From Lethocerus indicus (taxonomy: Eukaryota; Arthropoda; Insecta; Hemiptera; Belostomatidae), in NCBI GenBank assembly GCA_019843655.1, contig JACDQD010000005.1, forward strand, positions 28,158,954 through 28,222,953: 64,000 bases of DNA, written 5' to 3'. Numbering within the stretch: position 1 is the stretch's first letter; every line of letters starts with the position of its first letter. A program made the translations under genes and the position numbers. This document shows positions 37,093-49,245 of this stretch, piece by piece. The notes under the pieces were generated by a model. That model had not been told where the DNA came from, did not search any database, and worked only from the letters and a program-made list of their open reading frames with translations.

Positions 37093-40000
37093 AGGGTGGG
37101 TGCGTGGTATGAGCCGGTACCCGCCCGGTGCAGTGGCATACACCCTGTACCACCCCCGCGTCAGTGGGCCGTATCGATTATGCGATAATCGGCCCTCGGC
37201 CAGAAAACACGCACGCCGCTCTCAAATTATCACTGGCCGGCATTCCCAAATTTAACCACTTTCCGATTCGTTGCCCGGTTGAAAAACACCGGGCCGACAT
37301 GATATCGGAAATGTTGAGTGTTTTCTGAAAAACAGCATCCCCCGCCCAACGTATATTCGGTAACCACCGAAAAGCGGTTTTCGCATACCGGTTACAATGA
37401 AACAACGATAATTACGCGTGAAATTGATAGGCCAGCGAAACCCTGCACTTTTACCGAGGAGATATTCATCAGTTATTTTATTTCTGACGAGTTCCAGGCT
37501 CTTGAAATTGCCTTCCCAGTGTCAAACGCGATGCTTCGAACGTATCGTCTGGAAACAGTCCAACAAGCAATATCTACCTTATATGAAAAATAACTTTCAT
37601 TTTCGGTACTGTTCTGCAATTACTTTTCGGAAACATTCCGTTTGTTCGAGAAAGCGGTGTTGTACGCGAATCGTAACAAGAGTCGGTGGGTAGGGAAAGT
37701 TTGCTATCGTTGATGGAGGGGTGGCCGGAGCAAACAGGGAGCCTGTGAGCCCCCCGAGGATTACCTTAACTCCCGCCCCCGTCCTGCCAACCCCAAAAAT
37801 AAACCGCCTCCAGATAACATACCCTGAATTCAATAAAGAGCGGCCGCCTCCTCAGCCTAAACCCTTCGGATTCTTTCCAGAATCCACACGACAAAATAAC
37901 GGTAAAAATTAAATTACCTACAGCCCCCCCTCCCCCCACCACGCTGTGGAGATAAATGTGCGCTGTTTTCGGCTGAGGTTAGGCCCGACCAAATAACCGG
38001 TCCGAATATTACTTTCTAAGTTCATTTCATTATGGAATAGTTGTCATTTTTTTCTATTTCATCATCCAAAGATTTCTCGAACTAGAAATGATGCTGCTTG
38101 GAGGGCAAATCACTAGTCCAAGGCAAACTTCTTAGATCTGATTTTGACCTATATTTTCACAGAATCTGAACGACCCCGATGTGAACCCAAGTGACGAGCA
38201 TTTGTATGAAGAACTTTATGTTTAATTTCAAGAACGCAAGTAATTCAAATATATTTAAAATTGTAATCTGAAAATAATGGGAGCATACTTTACAGATAAT
38301 TTTTCTTGTTAACGTCGTTCATTTCGTTAAAGGAATTACATTAATCACAAAGTACCATTACTTCTATTGGCTAGGGGAAGTCAACTGATTTTAACCCAAG
38401 GACATCTAAAGCTAACTTTAATAACGAATTGGAATCGTTAATAAGAATAAATTCGTAAACTTCCTCATTTTGTCAAATCGCAAATCGCTCTATCTGCGCA
38501 TTAAAGAAGTTGAAACTTCTTGAGCTCGAATACGATAACTGGGGCAAACTAAATTTAGTCGTCTCATTCTAAATTGAGAAGTAATGATTTTTCTCCACCC
38601 CTTAACGCCGGATTACATGAAAGAGTGCCCGAAACAACAACAATAATACCGCTAATGCAATCTTTCGCGTTTCAGATTGTACTGAAAAGTCAAACAGCGG
38701 CCGAACATGCGACATTCTAAATTGAATATCGCCCTTTTGAAATATCAGCGGCGGATTAAGCGGAATTACGGAAATAACTAGCTTCGCCGGGATTCCTTCC
38801 CGTTTATTTTTGTCCGACTGCATTGTGCTATTCGACAAGGGCAAAGGGTTCGTCCCTTGCGCGTTTCACTTATGCAAAAACGGCTGATCAGGATTCTGCC
38901 CAAATTAATCGAACCGGAATTGGCCAACGTTGAAATGAACCCCAAGTTAAAATGACCATTTTAATAAGTATTGGAGGGAGCTCCAATGGAAAGTTTTTCG
39001 CCCTTTCCTTCCGGGGCCCCTCTCGGGTGTTGTCTGCATCCAGAAAGTTAGTTGGTGATAATTCAAGCTTCGTTCGAAATTCCCGTAGTGATCAAATACT
39101 CAACTTGACGGTCCAATTTAATTTTTTTCGCTGTGACAAGTGAACAGCGTATATGTGAATATTTACAAGTACACAATTTCTTAGTCCGGTCCTTGTCCGC
39201 AACATAGGGGCCTGACCGGCATCTATCACGAATAAATCTGAAGTAAATTGTTGGATAACGGGTAGAAACTAATTTTCTACCTGGTGAAATATTATTTATA
39301 ATGGGCGATACGTTTTTTATACAGTTGTTTCCCTCTTGTCCTGTCATAAAATTGACGGTTCTTTTATGTTACAATATTGTGCCGCCTTAGTTTCGTTGGG
39401 TGTTCTTTGTCAACATGTGGGAACTGAGCCAGGAAGGGTGAGATATAGATGGGGTGTTAGGCAGAGGGGGGTGGTGGCGGGCGAACCTCGCCGTGGGGCT
39501 CCACCCTCTTATTGGACGCCACCTTCTCATCACCCCCCACCAACCCCTTCATATTCCATCACACCCTCAGCCATATGGGACCCCTTCTATGAAATATCGA
39601 ATGAATATTTATTACCCACTCGAAGAACAAATTGCCGTTCGGCCTATACCCGTTATTCGATAGTTACACGCGAAATTATTATTAACGCCATTCATAAGAG
39701 TTATGATGAGGACGCAGAAAGCTATAATAAACTAGAACTTATTTGTGCATGTAATTTCTACCAGTCTCCGGTATATATATCCCGAAAATGGAACGACAGT
39801 AATTCAAATTTTAGAAGCATTTTAGTTGTTCGAAAAATCACAAACACACGCCAGGCACTATAGCTAGAATCAATTGAAATATTAATAAACGATGCTTCTG
39901 TATTATATAAATATAGAGATGACGCTAGATGGTCTAACTAACTAACATTACTGCTACTAATATTTACTAACTGACTAGAGATAGCAATACAATAAATAGA

Positions 40001-42295
40001 TAAACTAGTCTGTCACAAAACAACTGAGAGTGACTCTCGATCCTCACGAATTCTCTAACGATTTAATAATAATGAATCGGGGCACTTCAATTTTTATAAT
40101 TTATATTTCAGTTAGGTGCTCGGCGGACCGAATTAATCGAACCCGATACTCAACGGTTATAAAACAGAGTTGAGTGACGACCAGGAATATTGACAGAATG
40201 ACAAAAATGACTAATGATGAATGATAAATGACTCCGGCGGTTAAACAGCCTCCTTGATTTTCGTATAATTCGTCACTTCTGCCACTTCTGGACCGTCCCC
40301 CACTTGAACCATCACTCACTCATCTTCTAATTATTAGTTCAGAATATCCGACGATACTTGCGAGAATTTTAATATTGCCATTAGCGAATTACGCTAATAT
40401 ACGTGCCACTCTTTAACAGTCTTTTTAGCTATTTATAGTCTAACAGTTATTTATATTTTTATAAATGGATACCCACTGAAATGATCCTTAATGCTGGAAT
40501 TGTGAAGTACCTAATCACTTTCACCCAAATCTTAGAGCCCAAACAAATCGGGCGTATATAATATATAGATATAATAATCGATAAACCTATTCTTATTTAT
40601 GATTTAATAGCGCTATGATTCCCATAAATTATATAATCCCGAAGTAGAACTGAGCCGGAGTTGGGCAGTGAATGATTACTAGTCACAAGTCAATCGATTG
40701 ATGTAAAAATACACGCAGTACGAAGTTGTAAAGGCGAAACGTGCTTACGGCAGTCTTCACCGGATCTTCTCGTCTATTAGATTCAACTGTTTACCTGCTG
40801 AAAATGTTTAAAAATGGATAAGTAGCAGTAGTAGGAGGGCGATGGTATTGCTGCCGGTGTAATAAGTCTGGAATGGCTTGGGGTAGGAGGATGTGTGGCA
40901 GGAGTTTGAAGAGGCCACGGCCGGGGGCTATAATTTGACGCGGTTGCTCATCATCCCCGTCATCAGCCCAAGTCCTATCATCACTCTTCACTGCGCCCCC
41001 TCACCATATCCCCCGCCCCGCCCTTAACCATTTCTTTCTTCCCACCTCGGGCAATGAATTGCAAGTGGGCCTAATTGGAGGGTGCAGCCGACCCGGCCAA
41101 TTCTTAAATAAAACCCTCGCTTTAATGAGCGCGCAAACCTTTTGTTTTTCTCATTAACCGACCCTAATTACGATACGGTAATAAGTCTCGGGCCAGCGAT
41201 CGAGTCTAGAATCTCCGCCTAGAATACAGATATCTTAGTAATGTAACTATTACAAAGTACGGAACATGTCTTCTAGGTCCGCTATACATATGTAGTATTC
41301 TTAATTAGGGGTCTTCTAAACGTTACAAAATGACTGGGATATCTACAAAAGATGGGCTGTGTCTGGATGCCTATAAATACGCCAAATTTGTCTCAATTTA
41401 TGACATTTCTATTACTCCTTCATTTATTTTATCTTAGTACATTCCATAAAATGGGTGTAACTATTGCGCCATTGCAGGTTCAATAATACTAACGGTTTAG
41501 AACGTTACAGTTGCAGAACGGGAGCTACCTCAGGGTTGAGATTTAATTCATACTTTCAAATGTCGCATTTGGCGACCGTGCCGCAGTTGGAACTAAGACG
41601 CGTTTTTACGATCGGCATAAAACCAGGGCGTTAAGCGAAAATAGGGAGACGTAAATATTGAGAGGAGCGAGGGGGATGAACTGAAGGTGGGGGTGAAGGA
41701 CCGGGACGTGAAAGAGTTTGCCCCAGTTACCGACGCCTTTATCTTTAGGGGTGGGGGCCACCTCCAACATTCCCCCCATTCCCAATATACCACTTCATTC
41801 GATCGATCCTTCATATATATTGAAAGCATATTGGACAACAGTAATTGAGAAGGTCTACAATAATCGATCCCCCCTCGGCGGTTTAAACGCCGCCCTCCCA
41901 AGTCATGGAAGTGTCTCCAGTGTGTGATTTCTTCATCACGTGAATAATGCCAGGACAATACTTAAATCGATTGCACCTGTAAAATATAAGAATGTTGATT
42001 GTGCCACCCAGTGATACTGATGATTGAAAATATTCTAACCGTTTACAGAAATATAACTACCCTCATGAGAGTATACCCTCCCCCTCACACACCCCCAACG
42101 ATATTTGCGTAGCCCAAATCCCATCGTCTAATTAGGCTCCATATTAATAGTCTTCGAGTGGGTGGGGTTTGGAGAAGAACAATCTGGAGTTTAATAACGG
42201 GCCACCCATCCTGCCGCTCCCAATTCTCTCGCCGTGAAGAATGGGAGTCGCACCCAGCGCAAATAATAACCTTCCCGGTGGGGAGGTGGTGCGGC
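37093..42295. other. Non-coding stretch
   Basis: No supported gene. A GC-rich CpG-containing island lies at 37100-37400 and includes a near-palindrome CGATTATGCGATAATCG at about 37166-37182. C-rich tracts lie at 37740-37800, 37920-37942, 39500-39590 and 40984-41040. The 175-codon plus frame at 39336 crosses a G-rich to C-rich transition and shows no domain. AT-rich elsewhere. Confidence 0.5.
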
Positions 42296-42333
42296 GGGGA
42301 GTTGTAGGGGTATGGGTAGGGGTGGGGTTAGGG
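42296..42333 (+). other. G-quadruplex-like run
   Basis: G tracts at 42296-42299, 42307-42310, 42314-42316, 42319-42322, 42324-42327 and 42331-42333 give more than four tracts of at least three Gs with loops of one to seven bases. A folded quadruplex is predicted; function is unknown. Confidence 0.65.
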
Positions 42334-42792
42334 CGGTTTATTAATATTAAGTGGGAGGGGGGGGGTGGGGCCCACTCTAAGTGGGTCAGGGGGGCCGCAA
42401 GGTCGAACTCAGCCGTAGATCGATATGCACTGCTCCGACCTCTCGCACTATCGCAGCACACACACACGCACACGGACACGCTATGATATCACACTACAGG
42501 TACACTTAGACGCACAGACAACATTTAAGAAATGTACAGACAAACAAAATGAGGTTACCGAAATTACGGCGAAAAGCTGATATCTATAGATACTTTGGAG
42601 GAAAAGAGCCCTTTGGTAGTTGGTGGAAGGACACTGTCGTCTCACTGGTCGGCACCAAAGTTCACGAACTGTCTGTTTTTAAAAACTTAAGTCCGAACTA
42701 ATTTATTTCCCCTCCATTTCCCGCGGTTTCTACCGTAGAATCTTCGCCAGGGGGCATTCCTCTATTGCGAGCAATCTCGCGGTGGGAAAACC
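42334..42792. other. Non-coding stretch
   Basis: No supported gene. G-rich sequence continues to about 42400 and a short CA-rich patch lies at 42458-42480. Confidence 0.5.
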
Positions 42793-43018
42793 CTAGTCCA
42801 CATGTCCGTACATAGAGGATGGCTGGGAAAAATATCCTTCCTGCGAATCTCTAGAAACTGATGCCTTAGGGGATTCTCGGGATCGTTGAGCGCAAACTGC
42901 AATCACGAGTTTTCTTCTAGCTTCGTACTGCGATGGATACGCAATGCTATACTTCTGACAGTATGCTAATAACATCGCCACTAAACAAGCACTACTGGCA
43001 GCAATGGAAGCAGTTACT
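42793..43018 (-). CDS. Possible minus-strand terminal exon, unrecognised
   Basis: On the minus strand a TTTACGTATAG acceptor-like word is followed by an open frame of about 74 codons to a TAG at 42795-42793. The product has a hydrophobic stretch (SIAASSACLVAMLLAYC) that could be one membrane segment, then a basic, serine-rich tail ending YGHVD. The upstream part of the frame runs into a copy of the dispersed repeat at 43.06 kb, so it cannot be read as one continuous gene. No family is recognised. The composition is less biased than most chance frames here, but length alone is not convincing. Confidence 0.2.
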
Positions 43019-43060
43019 CTATACGTAAACATAGTATACAATACAATTATTACAGCGGAA

Positions 43061-43178
43061 GTACCAAAAGTGACTAACACCGCTACTGAAGATGGCGAGC
43101 AGCCGAAACCGGTCTAGCTAAAGACCAAACCAGCGAGAGCAGACAGAAACACACGAGATCTACGATATTATAAACCCA
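43061..43178 (+). mobile_element. Module B copy with best-preserved hammerhead-like motif
   Basis: It runs from GTACCAAAAGTGACTAACAC through the ribozyme-like core (43082-43118) to AGACAGAAACACACGAGATC. The part nearest CACTGCACTGTCAC and the CCCCTCGCAG end are missing or diverged. A second fragment of the same end (GACACAGAAGCACACGAAAT) lies just downstream. Confidence 0.75.
43082..43118 (+). ncRNA. Hammerhead-ribozyme-like motif (copy at 43.08 kb)
   Basis: Stem I pairs GCTA (43082-43085) with TAGC (43115-43118). The core CTGAAGA is at 43086-43092. Stem II pairs GGC (43094-43096) with GCC (43102-43104) around the loop GAGCA. GAA is at 43105-43107. ACCGGT (43108-43113) is self-complementary, so stem III would form between two molecules or two tandem copies. 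Predicted cleavage follows C43114. One extra T (43093) sits beside stem II. Such minimal dimeric hammerheads are known from Penelope-like elements; activity here is untested. Confidence 0.55.
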
Positions 43179-43212
43179 AACTTCTGTTGCAAATCTTATA
43201 TTTAAATATATC

Positions 43213-43243
43213 CCGACACAGAAGCACACGAAATCTACGGTAT
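43213..43243 (+). repeat. Fragment of module B end
   Basis: GACACAGAAGCACACGAAAT followed by CTACGGTAT repeats the terminal part of module B about 70 bases after the main copy, probably a partial tandem duplication. Confidence 0.6.
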
Positions 43244-46200
43244 AAAAATATTCTTTCCCGTCTAAACGCACTCAGGGCGGACAAAAAAGGCTTTCTAGGT
43301 CGAGACCTGTTATATAACTGCGAATAAAATCTGCGCGAATTGGCACTTGCAGTAAAACACCGCAATGATTTTAAGATCGTAAAATGCTCGTCGGGATCGG
43401 CGCTGATGGCGGAACGGCGGAGGAGCTCTCGTCAGAGTGACGGATGACGTTTATATTGAAGGGTCGTGAAGTTGGCCGGAGCCCGCCACTTGGAGAGCCA
43501 AGTTGAAGTTGATCCGATAAAGGTGAAGTTGACGAGCTGGTGACCTTCTCACCTTCTCTATGCCCGTAACCCTCGATTTATGTACTCGTATTCTACAACA
43601 ACACACCAGTCCAATCGACAAAAAATAGCAAATTTAAAGTATTTTTATATGAAAAGGAATCCATTATTTGTTATCTGTCTAAGCATATGTCGAACAAAAA
43701 AATAATGGGTTCATTTTTCCCTGGATACTGGGACAATCCGCATAATGCATCCTATTTAAATCCGATTGTGTCAGTTTAAATCCGATCTTCCTTCGCTCGG
43801 TTAAGGTGAATGAGTCCGACTCACGTTACGCATAATTACAAAATGTACACCGACGATTAATCTCGCCGATAATTGCCACGGGAGTTTCGCGCTGTCGTTA
43901 TTAAACTCCAACACAACTAACCTACTGTAATCAAATATCCACAATACTAAATCATTTATGCGCTAAACGGGCTGCAATCAGACGAACAGTGACTCCGTAC
44001 ACTAATGACTTCATTCCCAGTCGAGATCGTTACAAATATTCGTTGCAGTAAATGGGTTAATAATATGATCAAATTGAAATAGGAAGTAAAAGTGGTAATG
44101 GCGGTAATTAATTTTTTTGTTTTCATTGCCCATTGTTCACAGAAATGTAAAAATCAACCATCTCAACTTTGTCTCCTACTTTTGACCCGGTTACAACCAG
44201 ATCATATTTAATAAAAAGTTCAAATTATACATGAACGCAACAAATTCTGTTTATTCGTATATCTGTACAATAATGAATTAATGAAGTATTCGCACTTTCG
44301 GTATTCAAATAATTAACTGCCGTTAGATTAGCCCGACGGTAGGAGTCTGACGTATTAGCGGTTGAGGAGGATTCAATCCGTAGGGCAGAGCTGCGTACTA
44401 AGCGATAAGTGGAAGGGAAATAGCTTTATTATTCTGAAGTAGAAAAAAAAAACGATTTCGAGCAAAAACTCAATGAAATTCATTGATTAGAGCCCCGAGG
44501 TCCGATCGTGGGCTGTAATTCATTATTCCCTCGGATTGTTTGAGAGGAGTTTGGGCGTAAAATCTGATGAATGGGGGTGATTAGCAGATTTTAAAAAATC
44601 CACGATACATTTTCGGCTGAACAGCAAATTGGAATTTTATTTTGTTAAATGATAAGGTAATTTTAAATAAAATGAAATAATAATGAAAAATTATAGATAG
44701 TTTTTTTAGTAAAAAAACATGTTTACACAAATTCTCATCGGAGCAGCTTCGATTACTTCGGTAATCGAGCCGTGTTCCGCCCTGTCACTACCAGAAATGT
44801 CATGACAGTAGGAATACTGTTATATAACAGGGATATTTTTTTAAAAACAGCTTATACTTTAAGCAGATTATTCTCGGAAATTCACCCTGAACCATTTAAT
44901 AATCGCTCAATTACTTCCATCATTTTGAAGTCGGCGATGTTCCGACCTCCTTGGATTAAAATTTCGTTGATGAACCAATTTTTAACCCCGTTTTTACGTC
45001 GAAAAACCACTTTTTAACCGCGTTTTTGCGTTGAAAAACCGCTTTATTTTCATGCTATAGTCTCATATGGGCCTTGGGGTTGTCGGGGATGACGATGTCT
45101 CAGAAAGCCAATGAGAGGATATTGAGGGATTGAGGCTGGTAGATTGGATGTTCGGGAGGTGGTGGCGGGTGTGTGAAGGGTCGAGACGAAGGTATTAAGC
45201 TATTATAGGGCTATCGCTGGGGCCATTTGGACGGGCGTCATACCTCAAGCCGGAGGCTGGGATGGCTGAAGGCCGAGGCGGGCCTTCTCTCAGAGAGCGC
45301 GGCGTCCCGCTTATCGGCCCCAAGTACCCGCCGACGACTCCCATTGCCGGGGACTCCGCTCCATTTACTAATCCTGAAGGGAGGGTACGGAGGAAAAAAG
45401 GCGAGGGAGTAGGCTAACGATAATGGCGATATTATTGAAGCCACCCCCAGCTAATATTTTGAAAGAGAAGAAAGTGCGCTCCGAGTAGAGACATCGAGCA
45501 CTGAGGAAGAAGGCAAACAAATTAGGTAGCGGATTTATTATTTCTTTTGCTGTAAAGGTTAGTCATCGAGGCGCTAACCGAATCATTTAACTAAATTGTT
45601 TCCGCAGTACCGTGGAATGTCCCTAGTTTTCTCCTCTTTATCTCGATGCCTTTGATTATTACATGACTCAGTTTAATTTTGTATTTTGCAGGTTGCCATC
45701 ATTAGTTCTCATCTGGATAGACTCAAGCATTATTTAAACGGAAGCAATAGACAAATGTGAATGAGACTATTGAAATTATTGTTTTATAAAGTACACCCAA
45801 TATTCTGCCATACCACAAGAAACTAGTTGAGTGATTGAGTAACAAGGCCATCACACACTCGAGACTGGTACGGTATGTATAGACTAGTATTTATGTCTAG
45901 ATCATTAAGTAAATCATTTTTAAATTGTGAATAGACATTTTTTCTCAATAGGAAAGGCGTATATGCGAACCTGAGTCACCTGTAATGGGCGACATTTGGT
46001 CCATTTAATAATCCGAATAGGCCTGACCGAAGCGAAAGAGAGGAGAAGAAATTTAATGGAGATGATGGTAATATAATACGGACTGGAGGGTGGAGGGCTG
46101 AAACCCGGCCTAGTATTTCAAATGTAAGGGGCGAATAAGACGTCAGGGGTTAAAATAAAGCGTTGCCTTAAGGGTGGGGGGGAGCGGCCCGAACGAACGA

Positions 46201-47392
46201 GAGGGCTCTAGATTTATTGTTGCGGACGCCCCCTCCACCCCACCTACCCCGCTAAGGGGCCCCATAATGAAAAAAAGAGTTCTTGAAAAATGAACTGCTT
46301 CAAATAAAGAGAGTAAAAGATATATAGTAAGTTTTGAAAGCGGGCGCTTCTTGAGGTTTAATAATGATCTAATTATAGACACAATTGAAAGTATATCGAC
46401 ACTTTTAATAAAAGTCCTTTGTGATGAACGACCCTCAATTCTTGGGCCAATGTTAGGCCGCTTACCCTTCGAAATGCATTGCTATTATTCTTTTTATCTA
46501 TTTTGAAGAATCGCATTTATTGATAAAACCATTTTTTCTTATCCCTCTGTATCATCTGTATCCCACTGTACAAGTACAGTGTACTACTGCGATACCTCAA
46601 GGTAACAAGCATTACAACTTTAACGCCGCTGATAGTAAATGTGTAACTTACGAGTGTTGCGGGATAGTATCAGGAAACGCGTTGGAATAGATTCAGCGGA
46701 CAAAACAGTTGGGACAAAAAAATTGAGCTGTCATAAAAAATACCTGACTTATTAATTATGTAAGGTAACAAATGGGCTAATATAATGTTATTTTAAAAGA
46801 TAGGTAGAGATAAGATAACATATACGGGTGTGTTTTAGTACCTGTAAATAGCAATATTAAAATTGTATTGTCGTTGTTACGAACATTATTTAGAAAAATT
46901 CTATGAAATTGAAATAATACAAAAGGATATATTTATTATTCAGATATATTCCTATACAATCGCGCAGTTTAATGTTATAAATATAATAAACGTTCTTCTC
47001 ATTACTATCATTTCAAAACTAACATAATACCGACTTAATGTTCGGTATAAAAATATTAAATATCGACATAGAACTTGAAACAAAAATTGAGGGAGCCCAG
47101 AAAAGCCGGGATAACGATATAATATAAGCCGGGTGGGGCGATTGTGGTGTTAGTATGGACCGTACTACAAACCGCCGAAGTAGGTGGAGGGGCAGGGCGC
47201 AGCCAGCTAGAGAGTAATTTTGTACAGCTTAAACTAAATCGAATAAATGACTGGAGATAGGAGGTCGGGCGGGTTGGCCAGCCCTGCATCAAAACCTAAA
47301 AGCTGAGCGCGGGTGGCGGCCAACATAACCCGAGGATTAACTCCCGGCCACAACTTGCCCGGTTACCCCATCGACCCCGGCACTGGGAGGAC
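43244..47392. other. Non-coding stretch
   Basis: No supported gene. It is mostly AT-rich. GC-rich patches lie at 45190-45410 and 46090-46270, and the GC-rich lead-in to the triplicated block starts near 47290. A 2 x 32-base tandem repeat is listed separately. Frames do not exceed 81 codons. Confidence 0.5.
44979..45042. repeat. Two tandem 32-base units
   Basis: Units 44979-45010 and 45011-45042 share TTTTTAACCNCGTTTTTNCG and then TNGAAAAACCNC, differing at four positions. Each unit also contains an inverted pair (GGTTTTTC-type arms around ACG), so each could fold. The four differences suggest the duplication is not recent. Confidence 0.8.
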
Positions 47393-47680
47393 CACTGATA
47401 ATTGTGATACAGCGCCGGCCTCTACCCGAGGGGCACATGCGTCGCTCCGGCCGTGATTGAGGAGGATTTACATTGATGACCGGCACTCTCCCAATACCCC
47501 GCCCTCAACCCCGTCCAATCTCCAATCCCACCTTCTCCCTAACACTACAGCCCACACTTTCTTCCCGCCACCTTTACACCGTTATCGAAGCCCGACACTC
47601 TCTGTCCCCCGTAAACGGAATACCGTCGAATCCGGTTCAAATTACAACATAATTTTGCGCGAAATACATTTTAGGTTGGA
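47393..47680 (+). repeat. Triplicated block, copy 1
   Basis: Order: CTGATAATTGTGATACAGCG, a GC-rich lead, GATTTACATTGATGA at 47465-47479, a long C/T-rich stretch, CACTCTCTGTCCCC, then AATCCGGTTCAAATTACA. The 75-codon frame across it is proline/threonine-rich and not kept in the other copies. No box D partner (CTGA) was found downstream, so a C/D snoRNA is not supported. Confidence 0.6.
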
Positions 47681-48269
47681 ATAGCCAGCGTTTGGGGCGT
47701 TTCACTCTATCTGGATCCCCACACTTACAAAATTTCACGCTATCTGAATTCAACGCCTCGAATTAGGCAGAAAACAATAATAATGATTACACGAATATAC
47801 GTAAACTGCTTGACTTTAATGACATTCATTATATTTAATATAACCGGTGAGTTCCAGGAATTTAGTGATCTCCCGCCTCGTTGGAATGCTCTAGCCAGTA
47901 AGCTATTCAAATTTAACCAATAGCGAAATGTGGTTCATGCGTACAGTATTTTCTACATTAATTCATAATCATTGACGTGTTTGGTCTATTCGTGTTTATA
48001 TATATTTATAAATTTACTTTCCATATTTTTTTCATTAGTGATATTTGTTGGGGAAAACATGTTTACCAAAACTAGATCACAGGTAGGTAAACTATAGGCG
48101 AAAAAATGAAATAACTGTTAATCGATAGAAAAAAACATATTTAGAAAAATTTAAATTGAATCGAAAAATATTTCGAAATTACCGGCGAATAGTTTTCGAA
48201 AGAGCCGAGGTTCGGATTTCAGTGCGAAGACGCGGAGTAACTGAAACTAACTTAATTATGAAGCCTAAC
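47681..48269. other. AT-rich spacer between block copies 1 and 2
   Basis: No gene or recognised repeat. Confidence 0.5.
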
Positions 48270-48560
48270 TTGAAGTAACCCTCGAAGCCGAGGGAGCCAA
48301 TCATAATAAACCTTCATCCGACTGACTGGCAACGATTTACATTGATGACCGACTTAACCCCAATAACCATCCCCGCCAATTACCAAAACGCCCCTCTGTC
48401 CCCACTCCCATCCCCATCTGCCCGCAGACTCATTTACTTCCTGCCTCCTGTTCACCCTTATCGTCGCCCGTCACACTCTCTCTCTCTCTCTGTCTGTGTG
48501 TCTCTCTCTCTCTCTCGTGAAACATAAAGCTGTGGAATCCGGCTCAAATTACAGGGCCAG
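48270..48560 (+). repeat. Triplicated block, copy 2
   Basis: The core GATTTACATTGATGA is at 48334-48348, 869 bases after copy 1. It is followed by a C/T-rich stretch that has expanded into a (CT)n microsatellite (48477-48517) at the point where copy 1 has CACTCTCTGTCCCC, then AATCCGGCTCAAATTACA. The order matches copy 1 throughout. Confidence 0.6.
48477..48517. repeat. (CT)n microsatellite with GT interruption
   Basis: CT units broken by TGTCTGTGTG in the middle; located inside block copy 2. Confidence 0.9.
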
Positions 48561-49003
48561 TGTGGATCGATAACGTTTCTACCACTTTGCGTAAAGCAAA
48601 GCGTAAACCGGGAGTTACATATATCAAGGAGTATTCAATAACATAACCGATGGAGACTATGAAACGGAACGTTTTACGCCTAAATGTCTTTTCGTCTGTG
48701 TTGACCTTTTATTATTTTTATGCACACCAGCACTTGACTTTTGCATACTAACTCAAATTGATCTAGGAAACTTTACTGTTCATACCCATTTTCAAAGCCC
48801 TTTTACGGATTCCTTTCCAACCGCTATTGGTCGGGAAAAGTACCCCTTTATTTCAACACCTCGAACCTTTCGTAGTACGATGCCTTGGAACGTATATGTA
48901 CATATTGAAATGAAAGCGACTGACTATATAACCCGAGCTAACACATAACCTTAATTCTAATACACCTTAGCGCAACCAAACCTACACTACCAAGAAGCCG
49001 GGG
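48561..49003. other. Spacer between block copies 2 and 3
   Basis: No gene or recognised repeat. Confidence 0.5.
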
Positions 49004-49245
49004 CAAATGATAATTATGATATATCACCCCCTCCCCGTTGAGTCACTCAAGAGGATTTACATTGATGAGCGACCCACATCCACCAACACCTTCACTCTTC
49101 CCACCACTCTCATCATAACGGATACTTCCTTCTCTTCTTCTTACCACAGGTCTGTTCTTGCTACCGCCTATCTTCAAACAGTAATGAAGACGCCAGAAAA
49201 AAGGAAAAAACCCACCCGACTACTAACTACGAGGTTATAATTAGA
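49004..49245 (+). repeat. Triplicated block, copy 3
   Basis: ATGATAATTATGATATATCA at 49008 parallels the lead of copy 1. The core GATTTACATTGATGA is at 49054-49068, 720 bases after copy 2, followed by a shorter C/T-rich stretch. The AATCCGG tail is weak or lost (GAGGTTATAATTAGAATTAT instead). Confidence 0.55.

Noticed and set aside
39336..39863. 175-codon plus-strand open frame
   Set aside because: It crosses a G-rich to C-rich transition with no domain, no supported splice or promoter context and unremarkable composition.
47465..47570. TTGATGA in the triplicated core as box C of a snoRNA
   Set aside because: No CTGA box D or terminal stem was found at a suitable distance in copy 1, and the sequence between is C/T-rich low complexity.
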